This document shows positions 15,701 through 28,560 of a stretch of DNA of 64,000 nucleotides, piece after piece; the first letter of the stretch is position 1, and each line of letters begins with the position of its first letter. A model generated the notes under the pieces. It searched no databases. It saw only the letters and a program-made list of their open reading frames with translations, and was not told the DNA's origin. The stretch is taken from positions 9,204,698-9,268,697 of the forward strand of contig OZ037765.1 of assembly GCA_964035545.1 (NCBI GenBank). Direction: 5' to 3'. Source of the stretch: Bugula neritina. Its lineage: Eukaryota; Bryozoa; Gymnolaemata; Cheilostomatida; Bugulidae. The position numbers and the translations under genes are program-made.

Positions 15701-18700
15701 AACGAATAAAGCACTAATCCTTGCATTTCTGCTGTTATAGTTGAAATATTTATTTTACTTTTTGTGGGATATTAACAGAACATGAAAATAATGTGACATT
15801 TTAGTTGTAGTATTACACTGAAATTATATAAATGATAAAAATTTATTACTGACAATTTATAGGCCTTTATGCAGCACAATTGCAAACTTTTCATTTCAAT
15901 AAAGCTACAGCTAGCAACTAATGGTAATCTGGTAACTAGGGTTTCATTGCTAACTAAGAAAAACAGTTTCTATACTAATTAGCTAAAACCTTCTTTCTAA
16001 ATAAAATAATATGATGCATTTTAAATAAACCCATCTTACGAGCCATATAAGGTAATTAATGACCTTTGAGTTTTTACCTCACAACTATAATGTATTATAG
16101 AGCTTACAACTATAATTTATAGGGCTTACGCAGATACAATTGAGATACAGAGTAATTGATTGAAAGTTACAGTGACAGAGGAAGCAAGGCATGCAAGATG
16201 GATGAGTTAGAGCAAACCTTTATTCTAAGTCAGACAACTACCCGTAACATCAATAACCTTCTATGTATATGTCGCATTAAATTTTATCTGCAGCTAATGG
16301 AGGTGTGTTTCTTGCAATTTCAATAAGATTTGTTTATAATTATAGCATCAACACTCTTTACAAAAAAACTTAACGTTTTGCCGAAAAGAGATTTCGAGGT
16401 TAGATTAATAATTTTGAATGTGCTATAGTCTATACAATACTATACAAATCACAAGCACGGAAAGACTACAATAGAGACAGCCCATTGAATAAAATTATAG
16501 TAAAAACTTTTAGATGAGAAATTCTATTCCATAAACATTTTGTAACATAAAGCAGGATGGAGGAAACTTTTTATTCTCACGAAAATTTCATATCTGAAAA
16601 CCATTTACAAAATATTACTTATTATTTGTTGTGTAATCTACTCTTTATTTAAAGCTCAGATTTTGAGTCTAATGTTACTAAATTTATGGAATATTTAGTC
16701 ACATGTGATGCATACACAAGATAAAGATTTGGCCAATGGCTGTAATAGTTCAACAGCTCGTTGGTGCTTCAAACAATTGGGTGATAAAGTGGTTGAGGAA
16801 GCAGACAGAACTAATGAATTACCAAGCAGAAGCAGATAAATGTTGAATAAGGAACTTTTTACTAAGATATACTAGCCAGCTGCGGCAGCTATATTACACA
16901 TAATACTGTATATCCATAATAGGAATATTATTTTAGAAAGATGACTCACATTTATGTCTTTAGAAAGATTGAGCTGCTCGTGATTAGAAGGCAATGTCTG
17001 GGATTTTAACTCAGTGTGTTGGCTCTTATGATTTAACCACAACTGGTTCAATTCTTGTTTGTCTAAAACAAATTCATAAAACATTATCAAAGGTGTCTGA
17101 AATTACAATTCATACAAAATATTTCGGCTTATTGTACAGAAAATGCAGAACTTATTGCACGTTTGTCAGCAGAAGCATTACAGCTGTTCAAGTTTTCATA
17201 TTTTCTACAATTCATTGAAATTGTCAAAAGTGGTGTAGCGGGCCTTAGAATTGTTTTCGATTTCTGTAATTAGGATGGCTGTTGTGCAGGTTTAAGAGAA
17301 ACGGATATCGACACAATAATTCACAATTATAGTACAAATAAATGTGTATATACAACAACTTTTATTGAAAAAACTAGACTTGACTTTCCACACGAGACCC
17401 AAATCTTGTGATCAGTTAAAAGTTCCTAAGCTAATTAGCTGAAAATTCACCTTCAGTCCTTAGCTACAATCGGCCCTTAGCACATGTCTTTTCTATATTA
17501 TGTTAATTTTATTTTAATCATTTACCCAATATGCAGAAATTGTAAAATAATTGGTGTCATTTTACAGACAGAATTAATGGTGAAAAAGCAGGAGTGAAAA
17601 ACTAAGTAGCTAACTCACACAAGCTTAGACCAGATAATGGTGATTAATTTAAAATCTAAACTAATAAATTCATGGTTTAACCGTGGCACATGTATAGCAG
17701 TGAAGTGAGCCATTACGTAACTTTAACGCTGGCATGTTGGTGCTGTGAAGAGCTAATCTCCATATTTTAATATTTTTCTCTCATTTGAGTTTAATTTTTT
17801 GTTAGAATGATTTTATAAAACCCTGAAGTTGATAGACCCCTGTTGACAATAAAGGCTAATTTTTTGATTTACCTATGGTAATTACACACCTGCTATACAT
17901 AGATTACCTAGACGCAAGATGTTTTAACAAAAACACCTGTTTCTAGTCAAAGTTGACTAATAGTCGCGCTATTGGTTTACTGAAAAGCAGCATGCTAGTA
18001 AAAATAGACAACTAATATGTTGTGAAATAAATCAACCTATCAAATTATTTACGTAATGATTTCCTTAGTTGTTACCTGTGGATGTCATTAAATTCGTGTG
18101 TAGCAATAACACCTATTTAAAGGAATTCAACAAGCATAGATGTGTCTCACCCCATCGTGTAGGTGTGCAATGATTGACCTTTCTTATGCAATAAATAAAA
18201 AACATTACTGAAAGTATTTGGCAGTAACTACAGAGTAATCGAGTAAGGCAAAGTGTACGCAATAGATCCACATTCAACAAGTCCCCACTTGAATTGTATG
18301 CCAAGTAGTAAGTAAAGGAGTTTGCAAGCATAAAACTTGCTAAGTACTCATTGGTCATATAACTGGTTACTCTTACATTTAGCTGCTGGTTTAAGAAAGT
18401 ATATGCACCATCCCAGAACATAAATACCCATCACAAATATTTGCATCAAGTCTGTTTTCACTAACTATTTGAATATTTTACTAACATTGAACATTTAAAA
18501 ATTAAAATAATTTTACCTTCCAAAAGTTTAGAGTTTAAACACCCAATTAATGCCCCAGTAATTCAAATTTAGCCAAGACACAATTTTAACAAATATATAA
18601 GTGTTATAGCATATAGTACAGGTTGCTTGTAAATTTCTAATAAAGATTTGCTTATAAATAAACAAATGATATATTGGAACCTCAAGTTAAGCACAAAGTT

Positions 18701-21700
18701 GTATAATATAATTAAATCATCAGGGAGCCTCCATAGGTCTATGTACTGTAGGTTTGAAATAGTTATTGAAAATCATAAAATTAATTTTTGTTCCCAGCAA
18801 AGGAGATTACTGGCTTAGCCAGGTTAGAAAAGAGTGTCATTTGAGCAATTGAAGGAATTGTGTAAAATCTGAAACCCAAGACATTGACAAGCTAATGATT
18901 CAAATATTATTAATATATACTGCTCACAACTTGCGGCCAAATGAATGAAATGAAAGCAAACCATGGTTCATCGTATTATTCACAGTGGTCAGGTGCAAAT
19001 TTCCAGGGAATAGGCAAGAAAAGAAAGAGAGTCGAGTATTGCCACTTGAGAGATAAAATTTATACAAAGCTACACAAGTGCAGCACAAAAAACAACACAA
19101 CGTTTGCTGTAGTTGTACCAAATATAAAATAAATTACCATAAATTAAACATACACATCATTAATTGTAAAAAGAAAGTTCATGTAGATTTAGATGTCCTA
19201 TTGTCTCTTCTACACTTTCAATTACTATTTAATTACATTACATCACAATAGCTGGTTTTTAAATATTAATATTTTAATAGACATAATTATTTGCTTGTTA
19301 GGTGCATATGTTTTTCAAATAGCTTAATCAGCTTTCAATGCAAATTTACACAAAAAAGACACATCCAATTGTCTTTATTGTTTTATATATTATAGCTAAA
19401 TATATAGAAGACTAGGAGAGTTTCAAGCACTTACGAATGGTAATAAAAGGTGCACCTTGCTGAAAAAAAGAGTAATTGAGTCATTACCAATACCACTATA
19501 TCTACATACTTTTAGACAACCTTTGATTTCTGATTGAAGAGGGTAGAATGCACCTGGCGTTGGAACAAGTCACTAAGAGAACAGCCAGTATAGACAAATC
19601 TACTGATCAAAGTTTGCACAGAAACATGCTTGGTAATCTTCGGAGCGAAAAGCATTTATCTAGACCCAGCAAGCTCATACATAATGTTTTAATCTTTGGT
19701 TTTATGCAATCTTGCACATGACCTTTTTATACGTGTATACATATTGTTCTTTATACAATTATAATGATGTTATTACCATTACACAGCTTGGGCTCAGATT
19801 CGGGAGTTGCTTTCTCGCCTATTTTATAGTTTTCAGACACAGCAATGTCATCCATCTTGACTGTGTAAATAGATAATAAGAAATACATCATACTTAATTA
19901 AATGATTATACCATTAAAATAAAAACAGCAGCTCGTTAGCAGTGTTACTATATTTTGACACTTGTTTCACATCAGAACACATTTGATTTGACAATGTAAG
20001 TATAGCAAAACTGCATTTGGAGGGTTATTATTGAATCACCAGCTTTTCTCTATTATTAATAACAAATTTTACAGGTTTTAAAAATTTTCTTGGTGAGTTT
20101 CAAAATCTAATTTCAGTTATTCTAGCGCATAACATTGACCCGTGGGTTTATTGGAGATTTGTTTTTAAAAAGAACGTCTGCTTCCATTGTGTTTTGAGTA
20201 TTCATTTTAAAAATATTTGTTACAATTTAATTCAAAATTTAGCTAAATAACAGAAAACACAAAATCTGACGTATTGATATAGAATAACAAGAAAATCATC
20301 ATTCAACAATAAGTTTACGAAATGCTGCTCGGCTATTACACTAATTTGGCTGTAATATATTGATATATATTGTAGTTCTATAAAAAGCATTTACAGTTTG
20401 ACATCACTAAAGCATCAAAAAGTGTTTTTAATTCCATTAGCATACAATTATGTTTTTTTGCTACGGCGATACAATATTACATAATAATAATTCTTCTACA
20501 AAACAATGTAAATACAAATGGAAATATAAGTATATATTATACTTACATGGCACATCATTAACCTCCACACAGATGTCTATTCTGTCCGCACCTTCTCCAC
20601 TGTCTACAGTCTCAGGCTGATCTGAAATTAAATTATAACAGGAGTTTTCTTACCATGTAAAAACTGATGGCCTCTTAATTGGCAGTTGATCGTAATTTTA
20701 ACATAAGTCAACACAGTTTTTTGAAAGTAAAGATTGCTAGAAAATGCCTTGGATATGTTTTAATAGATGTTTTAGCAGTTTTGTTATATATTTAGTCTTT
20801 TATAATATGTTTGTAGCTACCTTTCAAATTTGCAAGATCAAAATTCCAAACAATTGATATTACTTGTATCAAAATGTATAACACATATGTTATAATTATG
20901 GGCTTTTCATAACTTTTTTTACAATTATATCAACAAATCTTAGCTTTATTTACAAAAACTATATTACAAAGCAGATATTATAATATCATTTTTCTCAGTT
21001 TGAGCCATCAGCTGGTGTTGCATGTCTTCCCAGTCATTATGTAAAACCAGATGGCAATAAAAATATTGCTATTTGTTTTTTTACTAAACTGTAGGATAAG
21101 CAAAGGATACAACAACTCCCACATCTAATTGAATAGTGCACTATGTACCTATTTTTCTATTTAGTATTTGTTGTGGTGCAATCATATGTTGAATCTTATG
21201 TTTATTATTTATATAGCACAAAAACTTATTGGGAAGTCTAGAAACAAAACAAAAAGCAGCCATCAACACTTAAGTTCTTATTTATTTCCTATTTACCATA
21301 TTATTATAAAAATATTTTTATGCTGCAGCATCAAAATATAAAGCACATTAATATATTTGCGTTTGAAAAATACAAAACTTTATGTTATTATTATGAGCAA
21401 ACTATTCAATAATAACTTTGATAAGGAGCAGGAGCAGCTTTGAAATTTTATCAATTAAGGCAATTATTGAACTGAAACCAATATTTAAAATTATCCTAGT
21501 CAAAAATACAGCGTCACCACACCATAGTCTATATTGAATCATGAGCCCAACAAACCATCTGCATTAAGTGATAACAATAAGCATAAAAATATACATAATT
21601 ATTAGAAGTTCAGTTTTTATTTTGAATCACAACCTTTTACACCTGATGCTCAATTTTATGAAGGTGATTGTATAAAAAAAAAAAACATCTGGTATATAAC

Positions 21701-24700
21701 AGGTGGTTTTAGATTATTAATGAGCATAAATCAGCACATGCTGCCATATCAACCCTTTGTAAAGTGCAGCACAGGCTGGACAGATGAAGAATGTAGGGAA
21801 GAGTGATTAATGAGATGATCAGGTATTGATTGGTTGTGTTAATGTAGAATTTGCCTGTGGGGTGTGCACTACGGGAGCTTACGCCAAGAGGTACTCTATT
21901 AGTGAGATATACTAATAACCTTTTTTACTTATCACTAAAGGTGATTAAGATTATGGGTGCATTTGTCTGATAAAAATGTAACTCTAAGGAGGATAAAAAG
22001 AAAAAATCTTCAGCGTTATAAGTGGTCACTTAACAAACAATGGACAGATGGCTATGTCAGCTATGTGTACACATCACACCTACATGTGTAAAATATTTTT
22101 AACTAAAGGAGACAATACAAGATACTTTATTTAATCTGGCAAGCTAATTCCACCTTACTATGTCTACGTTATATATACAAATGCTAATCATATTTTAAAG
22201 TATAGCTTCAGGTTGTAATTAAACGGTTAGAAATATAAGTATATGTATGTAAATTTTTGCTTTAAATGCAAATGAGACTTTCAAGCCATTATATGTTATA
22301 GTCTTTGATAAAAGCTGAGCAATTGAAATTTCACACCTCTTTGCATGGCACATTAAATTGTTAGTTACATCCTTTAATAATGGCTGTAGAATGCAGACAG
22401 AGAAGAAGAAAATTTGTAGGGCAGGTATATTTGCATCTTCAAGTGATGTCATTATCAACATGCGATACACTAATTCATACATTTTCCACACATCAGTGCC
22501 TCAAGTAGCCAATTGGTGGTAAAGTTATTGGCAATAATGAACTCTTATGTGCCATTTTCTTTCTCTTTCAAAGTATAAAGGTAGTACACTCACTCAACAT
22601 AAATATATATATAGTTGTTCAACACTTTGTTTTCTCTAGTACTAAAATAATGGTAGCACAATTATGTATTTATAAAAGGTATATTAAGTTTATGAATGAT
22701 AAAAAGCATGTAAAATCATTGAGATAAAGTTTCATTACATAGTACCACATCCACCATAACTAAATGAAACTCTTATAAAACTTCATTGTCTCTATACTAC
22801 CCTGCATGAGTATTTTACAAAATTGTCAAGTGTTTTCATTAAACTTTTAAAGACACTAAAATTCAAATATATTGTAAATGGTAAATTTCAAAGCCTACTG
22901 CAAAATTAATTTACAATATATATAACCATGCCACGAAAAGTGCAAGTTACAAATTTAATTATGAGGCCATTGAATTGTACAATAAAATATTTTAGTTCAG
23001 CAGTGGCACAATGGACAACTTTAAAACAAATCTTGTATTTGATTTTTATGTTTGTAGAATAGTGAATAGAAAATTAAACTAAAAAATGTTACTTAATATC
23101 AAACTTTCATAGGTTTTTGTTGAATATTATTTATAAAAAGTTATGTTGTGAATAGATAAACTATTGGAAAACATGAATTATTTGCACAATTCATTGTAAA
23201 AAAATTCATGCAAAAATGCTAAAATATCTCTAGATTCTGCATGGATATAGGTTTATTTGGATGCAGATCGAATTATTAGTGTTCATACGATTATAATCTC
23301 TATTTGTTTTTATGTTTATTCTATTTTCTATCAAGTATCTATTTCAATAGGTAGTATATATTGACAAGCAATTAAAAGAATTATTTTTTAGTTTCACCTA
23401 CTATCTTCTTTTCCAAAGACTAGCTTAGCAGAAAGACAGATATAGTATGCACTATTAGGTATCACACAATTATGCTACTGTAAGCTCTTTTAGAATTTTC
23501 TTTTGTAGATGAAAAAGTCTACCGTCAGTTTTACATTAAAATGTACCAACCAATGGTCTTTTTCAAGTATGGATAAAAGTATAGCAATTTATATAACATT
23601 AAATAATAAAAATAGTCTCAATAATAATATGAGGGTTATTTAAGCTATTTTATGTATTTCTGTTTTTTCCAGCTTCTAAAGAAGCACGATGAATAAAAAA
23701 AGTTTAGGAAGCTGTGAAGAAAAAATAATACTTCTTTAAGGTTAAGATGAAAGTGAAACCCGTGAAGAAAATCTGGTCTATATTGATTGATGTCACGTGG
23801 CTTTCTAACTTTGCTGACTCACACATCTAAGACTAACTCTGCAGTACTAATTCGCTACCAGCATATTTCCTTAATCCTGAAACCTAATTCCACGTACTGA
23901 CTCTACTGTCTTGCCAGATGTTTCAACAATAATGAAATCATGGCAGCTAGCACACTCAAATCAAAGGTACCAAGTAATAGTCAAGGGTGAAGCAAGCTGA
24001 TAAGGTGCTGCTACTACCCTATTGTATAGGATCGCTGCAGTAGTTCTACATGACAAATCAATACTAATCACCTTCAGAGGCTTGGTGAAGGTAATTAAGA
24101 AATTTAATGGGGGTGTATATACGAATAGAAATTGACATTAAATGTGTTGATGAGACAGAAGAAGTATATACCAATAATATCAGGTGTCTATGGGCTTATA
24201 CATCTGTTCGTGATGTCGTTATCTGATTTGTAGGCAATCTGCTGCTGCGCCACATGTGGATGAAATGTAATTATTTAAATTGTTGACAAATTTAAGTTGT
24301 GAAAGCTGAAATAACTGCTAAGTTCTATAAATATGTAATAGGTAATGAGAAAGTATGTCTAGATTCAGTAGGTCATGCTTTAGGGAAATGTCATTTGCCG
24401 CGGATGATCAGAGGGTAAGAAGAGGGGAGAGAAAGCAGCAGGTATGCTGCTGAGATGAAGACATTTCACCTTTGAATCTTGCATATGTATCTAGTTTACT
24501 GTGGAGTTTGAAACAATGTAAATGCAAACAATCTGTCATCAACACTGGTTACAATAGAGTTTATTTTACAATAATTACGCTGCATCACAGCCATCCTAAT
24601 AATGTCAATAAAATCTAGGCAGTACATATCTATAAGTATATTACACAACTACTTGTGCATGTCTAATGTGTAAACAGCACTTGGACTGAGAAAAAAAACA

Positions 24701-27086
24701 AGATTTTAGAGGCAAATAAATTCGAAATAGGTATTCTCTTATATTAGAATTAACTTTCTTCTTGCTAACGTTAGTAATGTTCAGATATGGCTAATTATAG
24801 ACTTTCGAATAAGTTACATATTTCAATATATTGGCATTAAACTTTATTAAAATATTACTTTTGATTTTATTACATAGTATATATGAGATAGGTTTTGATA
24901 GAACATTTATGTTAAACAACCGTTTTACCCACACATTAACTTTATTATTGCCCCTTTCCACTGCGCTGCTTGAAATACCGACATGGTATTATTATGTGAA
25001 GATATTTCTATGTTTACTGTCAGTGGCTCCTTTATTCTTTGGGGACAACTAAATTGAGTTTATTACAGGCTCATAATTTACTTAGGTAGGTTCTAATATA
25101 TGCCTGAGGAAAGGTACGTGAGTGTACAATTGAGTCAAGAGTTTGCCTGTAAACGCTAATTATTAGAACCACCTTGTATTAAATGAGATTATTCAAAATG
25201 TTGAGTGGCGTCTTGGTTTGAACAGTATATCATAATCAGTTGTCCCTATTGGCAATATAACCTACTTAAAAAATCGAAGGTTAGCCGAATCATTAAAATA
25301 CACACTGGTCTACCGTTAGCTACCTATTAATACAAAGTAGTATAAATGCATGGTAGAAGATATCTTTGCAACAAGTCATTCAATGGGTTGCATATGTACG
25401 TTCTTATAATACTCTAGTGATAAGCACATATGTACATACTTATAATATAAGTCTTGTAATTTGAGAATTCAAAATCTAGCACAATTAAATTTTTTTTCGC
25501 AAATTTCAGCAAAATATAGGTATTAATTTATTTTACGCTTCATGATAGTGCTAAAAATATACCATTGTACTTGTAACAAATACACCGGATAAAACTGAAA
25601 GCTGAATCACAAAATGGTGGAGCGATTAGTATGACAGTAAAAGTATGATATTTTGATGGAACAAGTTGCAGAACTCTGCGTTATTGATACCTGTATCAAA
25701 TGGAACAGAGCTTAAGCTAAGCTCTTGCTCTAAAGTTTGATGTGTAATACACTGGTTGGTGATCAACAAAGTATGGACGTAGATCACCTGCATACTGTGC
25801 TGTTTGACAACATGTCATTTAAACGTTTCATACCAGCATCATGCCAGTAAAGGTTAATATGCTGGTTGGCTGGGCGTTGATATATGCAATAACAACAAAA
25901 GAGCAGATTATACTCAGCAAACTAGAGCAACGGTTTTGTTGATAGGTAAACTGTCACTGGGCATCAACTTTATAAATCCGGCAGGCTTTTTAAAAAAAAC
26001 AGTTCAATTTGATCAAATATTCCAGAAATAAAATTGTGTTGCTGTAACTAAAGTAAGGTTGGTAGTAGAATTTGTAATAAGCGACTGCTACCTCTCCCTC
26101 ACCCCCTTCTAAAATAGGTCATAGGGATAAAATCTGTTAGCTCTACTAGAAAGCACATAAAATTTATTTTAAAACAAGATTATAATAAACACTAGTTACG
26201 CCAACAGTTACTAAATACTTTTAATGTGCGACTCTAAGTATAAAACATTACAAATTACTAAATGTGTATAGCTTGCGTGTAACTTCAATTTTTAAAAAAA
26301 TGCAATCATTGATGGTCTAAGGTTGACTCACTAATTTGTATTTGCATCAACAAATTACAAAATCCCATTAATTAATTGATTAAAAATTTTCCAATTACAG
26401 ACTACAATTATGCCTTATATAGGTGGCATCATATGTTTGCCAATATTAATTTTATTTTAGTACAATTTGCATCAATTCTATCATATTCAAAGTTGATGCA
26501 TGCAACTTGTTTAGTGAATGAACATGTACTAGTATGCCTAATTTTTCTACCGATGCAAAAAAAGTGCTTTTTTATATCTCCCTTTTAAAATCGTTACGAT
26601 GGTTTTCTATACCAGATGACAAATATTTTCTTAAAACATTTGCAATTTCAAAATTTGGCTTATTGTAAAACTAGGAGCAGCCTGAATGTTGTCAATTCAC
26701 TCTCTAATGAACTTAGTCATAAGCTATTTTCTAACTGGAGATAGGCTTTAATATTCTTTATATCCCATAACATTCATAGCAAGAGAAATCATTTAATTTA
26801 AACCTATAAAACCCAGCCTTTGGTTGCTAGATATTTTGCTTAATCTATTTAAAGCGAGGTAGATGATGCAAACTCAATGCAATATCAAAGTTATCTAATA
26901 CCATTTATTATATATAATTTATTATGTTACTGCTAATTTAAATAAAACTGCAAAAAATATAAATAATAAATCTTACCACTTGCTATAAAACTTTATTCAA
27001 CGTTGATCATAACATAAATTAAATAAAACCTTACCCACATTCTTTTGAGGTCTTAGCTGCTTTCGCCTAGATCTTTCGTCGGCCAT
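707..27086 (-). CDS. zeb (zfh-1): ZEB/zfh-1 family zinc-finger transcriptional repressor (C-terminus beyond left edge)
   Basis: Nuclear DNA-binding repressor of the ZEB/zfh-1 family, which binds E-box-like CACCT sites. Coding exons read on the minus strand are 27086-27035, 20621-20547, 19860-19777, 17062-16950, 11400-11207, 9590-9193, 7269-7128, 3025-2788, 2562-2310, 1735-1626 and 858-707. All have GT-AG borders and all phases agree except the last join. The N-terminus has RRKQLRP, like the NuRD-recruiting motif of ZEB, SALL and FOG. Residues 110-130 are a C2H2 finger and 139-159 a second one containing FKFKHHLKEH; 167-189 is a CCHC finger with FSHSGSYSSHMSS, a family hallmark. A Pro/Ala tract follows, then a CtBP motif PLDLT (about residues 478-482). 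Exon 858-707 holds the first finger of the C-terminal cluster (CGKCEKVFNKQSSLARHRYEH); later fingers lie off the window. The first N-terminal finger of vertebrate ZEB and the homeodomain were not found. The 1626-to-858 join has phase 0 against 2, so a small exon is probably missing from the model. Confidence 0.9.
5757..5777 (+). repeat. 21-base poly(G) tract
   Basis: An uninterrupted run of 21 guanines lies in the 4.1-kb ZEB intron between exons 7269-7128 and 3025-2788. It is striking in such an AT-rich region. The length may be affected by sequencing or assembly error. Confidence 0.95.
9216..9462 (-). repeat. Imperfect GGT/GCT trinucleotide repeat encoding a Pro/Ala tract in ZEB
   Basis: A run of near-identical trinucleotides (GGT, GCT, AGT on the plus strand) lies inside ZEB exon 9590-9193. 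On the coding minus strand it gives about 80 residues of repeating APPALA and APPAAA units directly after the CCHC finger. The interruptions suggest slippage growth followed by decay. Pro/Ala-rich tracts are common in repressors, but no function can be read from this one. Confidence 0.85.
10946..11002. repeat. Short imperfect inverted repeat (hairpin) in a ZEB intron
   Basis: The left arm (10946-10959 plus 10964-10972) and the right arm (10984-11002) are complementary over about 19 bases, TTAAGTGAGGTATTCACGT. The left arm has a few extra bases and one mismatch. It could be a relic of a tiny inverted-repeat transposon or a transcribed hairpin. No flanking target duplication was identified. Confidence 0.5.
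15020..15245 (-). mobile_element. Degenerate SINE copy (core and tail), minus strand
   Basis: Read on the minus strand this matches the core and tail of the three better SINE copies: CCATTGGTGATG, then GGCATTCAGTCATAATTG, then a CCTAGCC...GAAAGCCCTTTCC block. The tRNA-like head is not recognisable. It lies in the ZEB intron between exons 17062-16950 and 11400-11207. Confidence 0.6.
19435..19459 (-). other. Possible 25-nt cassette microexon in the ZEB gene
   Basis: On the minus strand a TTTTTTTCAG acceptor and a GTAAGT donor bracket 25 nt that read as ARCTFYYHS in the phase offered by exon 19860-19777. The signals are as good as those of the accepted exons. Inclusion leaves phase 2, which does not fit exon 17062-16950 (needs phase 1). 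It therefore either pairs with an unseen exon, acts as a frame-shifting cassette, or is chance. Confidence 0.25.
20622..27034 (-). other. Large first coding intron of ZEB with less AT-rich islands
   Basis: This 6.4-kb intron has no convincing exon. Three islands stand out from the AT-rich background: about 21700-21990, 23740-24480 and 25640-25980. They contain CACCTG/CAGGTG or CACCTT E-box-like words (24181-24186, 24470-24475, 25786-25791), TGATTGGTTGTG near 21827, and AACAAAAG near 25895. They could be enhancers. That is inference from composition and short motifs only. Confidence 0.3.
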
Positions 27087-28271
27087 GATAAAAACACTTT
27101 CTGCAAAAAAAGTCCAAATGATTTTACTGTAACAAAGCAACTAAAGAATGCATACAATATATAGTTTTTAGGTTAATGCATCCTAGCTAGTAATATTATG
27201 TTTAGCAATTACAGCACGTGACATGCCAATTATTAGTTGACACAGCTGTAACTTGTCCTAGGTAGAAAGACTCATCCGCGATGAAATATATTAGTGACAC
27301 AGTATTTTACTTAGATATAATAGTAATAAATTTTAACACTTGGCTACCAAAAACTTCGTACTTCTATAAGCATATCAATCTGATTAATATTATATTAATA
27401 TATATCTAATGTTCATAAATATGCAACTTATTTATTGGAAGCTGTAATAAAAAAAATTATTGTAAGCAATATTTTTTAAAAGTAAATTATTACCTGCATT
27501 AGTTTTCAAGTGTTGAATAGTTACTATTAGTTTTTAATTACTACTTATACTGCAGTTACTAATAATAATTTTAAATTTATGTACATATTAAAATTGTAGG
27601 CATAGTATGCAGATTCTTGGTGGTTTTCAATTACAACTTCTGTAAATAAAATTACAGGAAGCATAATATTTAATAGTTTTTTATTATAATTCACAATTTC
27701 TGTGATAAAAAAATATTAGAGTTCCATAAGTAATTAAGCTACTAGAGCCTACACTGTATTCATGCATTTAGATTTAAATCACAGTTGTATGTGTTCAAAG
27801 AAAAAAAAAACTTTTTCAATTTCAAGCTAAAATAAAAACTAGAAACCATTTGTTTATTAGATTTAGTGTTAGCCCAAGGAAAAACCAAATAAAACTTCCA
27901 GTAGTTTGGTACTTGATACTGTCCAGGAGCATTGTGATTGTTAGGATTACAGTTATGAGTTACGAGTTATAACTATAAATATAACTAACTGATAAAACAT
28001 TTTGATTAAATAATAATAAACTGCAACACTCTTTTTGACTAATATACATATTTAAAACACAACTTAAAATTTTTATGATATTAGTAATATTATTACTATA
28101 AAACGATTAAATTAATAAAATAACATTATTACTACCACTATCACTATCACTATCCCTACGTCTATTCGTATCAGTACAAGTATAACTATAAGACTAAGTA
28201 TACAAGGTATAATAATTTGTTTATAAAGCATGTATGTTATTGCTGATCTGAGTACTTAAGATAATACTTAC

Positions 28272-28560
28272 GCCAAGAGAGATATAGGATACCGATTTGT
28301 TGTTCAATGTAGTATCATAAAATGTTTTCATAAGAAAAGTGTGCTGTGCAGTCAATCTCCATTCCTAGGCCACGCAAATATCTTATGGGATGCAGAAGAC
28401 CTAAGAGGTTTTCATTGGTTTAAAGTTTATTGTAACCACGCAATATGAACTTCGGCCAATCTACTGCTAAAACGTAATTTACCGCGAAAGTTTAAGTTTC
28501 AATCGGATGTTAACGACATTAACTTGTGATAGTCAAGTGTTGTTGCAGTTCAGTTAGTTA
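28272..28560 (-). promoter_or_regulatory. Candidate 5' untranslated exon and promoter region of the ZEB gene
   Basis: The ATG exon of ZEB begins just after a good acceptor (pyrimidine tract then AG at 27101-27102), so a non-coding first exon must lie upstream. On the minus strand a clean GTAAGT donor sits at 28271-28266, and the sequence above it is less AT-rich than its surroundings. It includes an inverted CCAAT box near 28415. The upper boundary is a guess and no TATA box is evident. This is an inference from splice signals; 5' transcript data would settle it. Confidence 0.35.

Noticed and set aside
18113-18421. 102-codon minus-strand open frame in a ZEB intron
   Set aside because: No recognisable domain and composition typical of AT-rich intron; its borders do not fit the ZEB phases.
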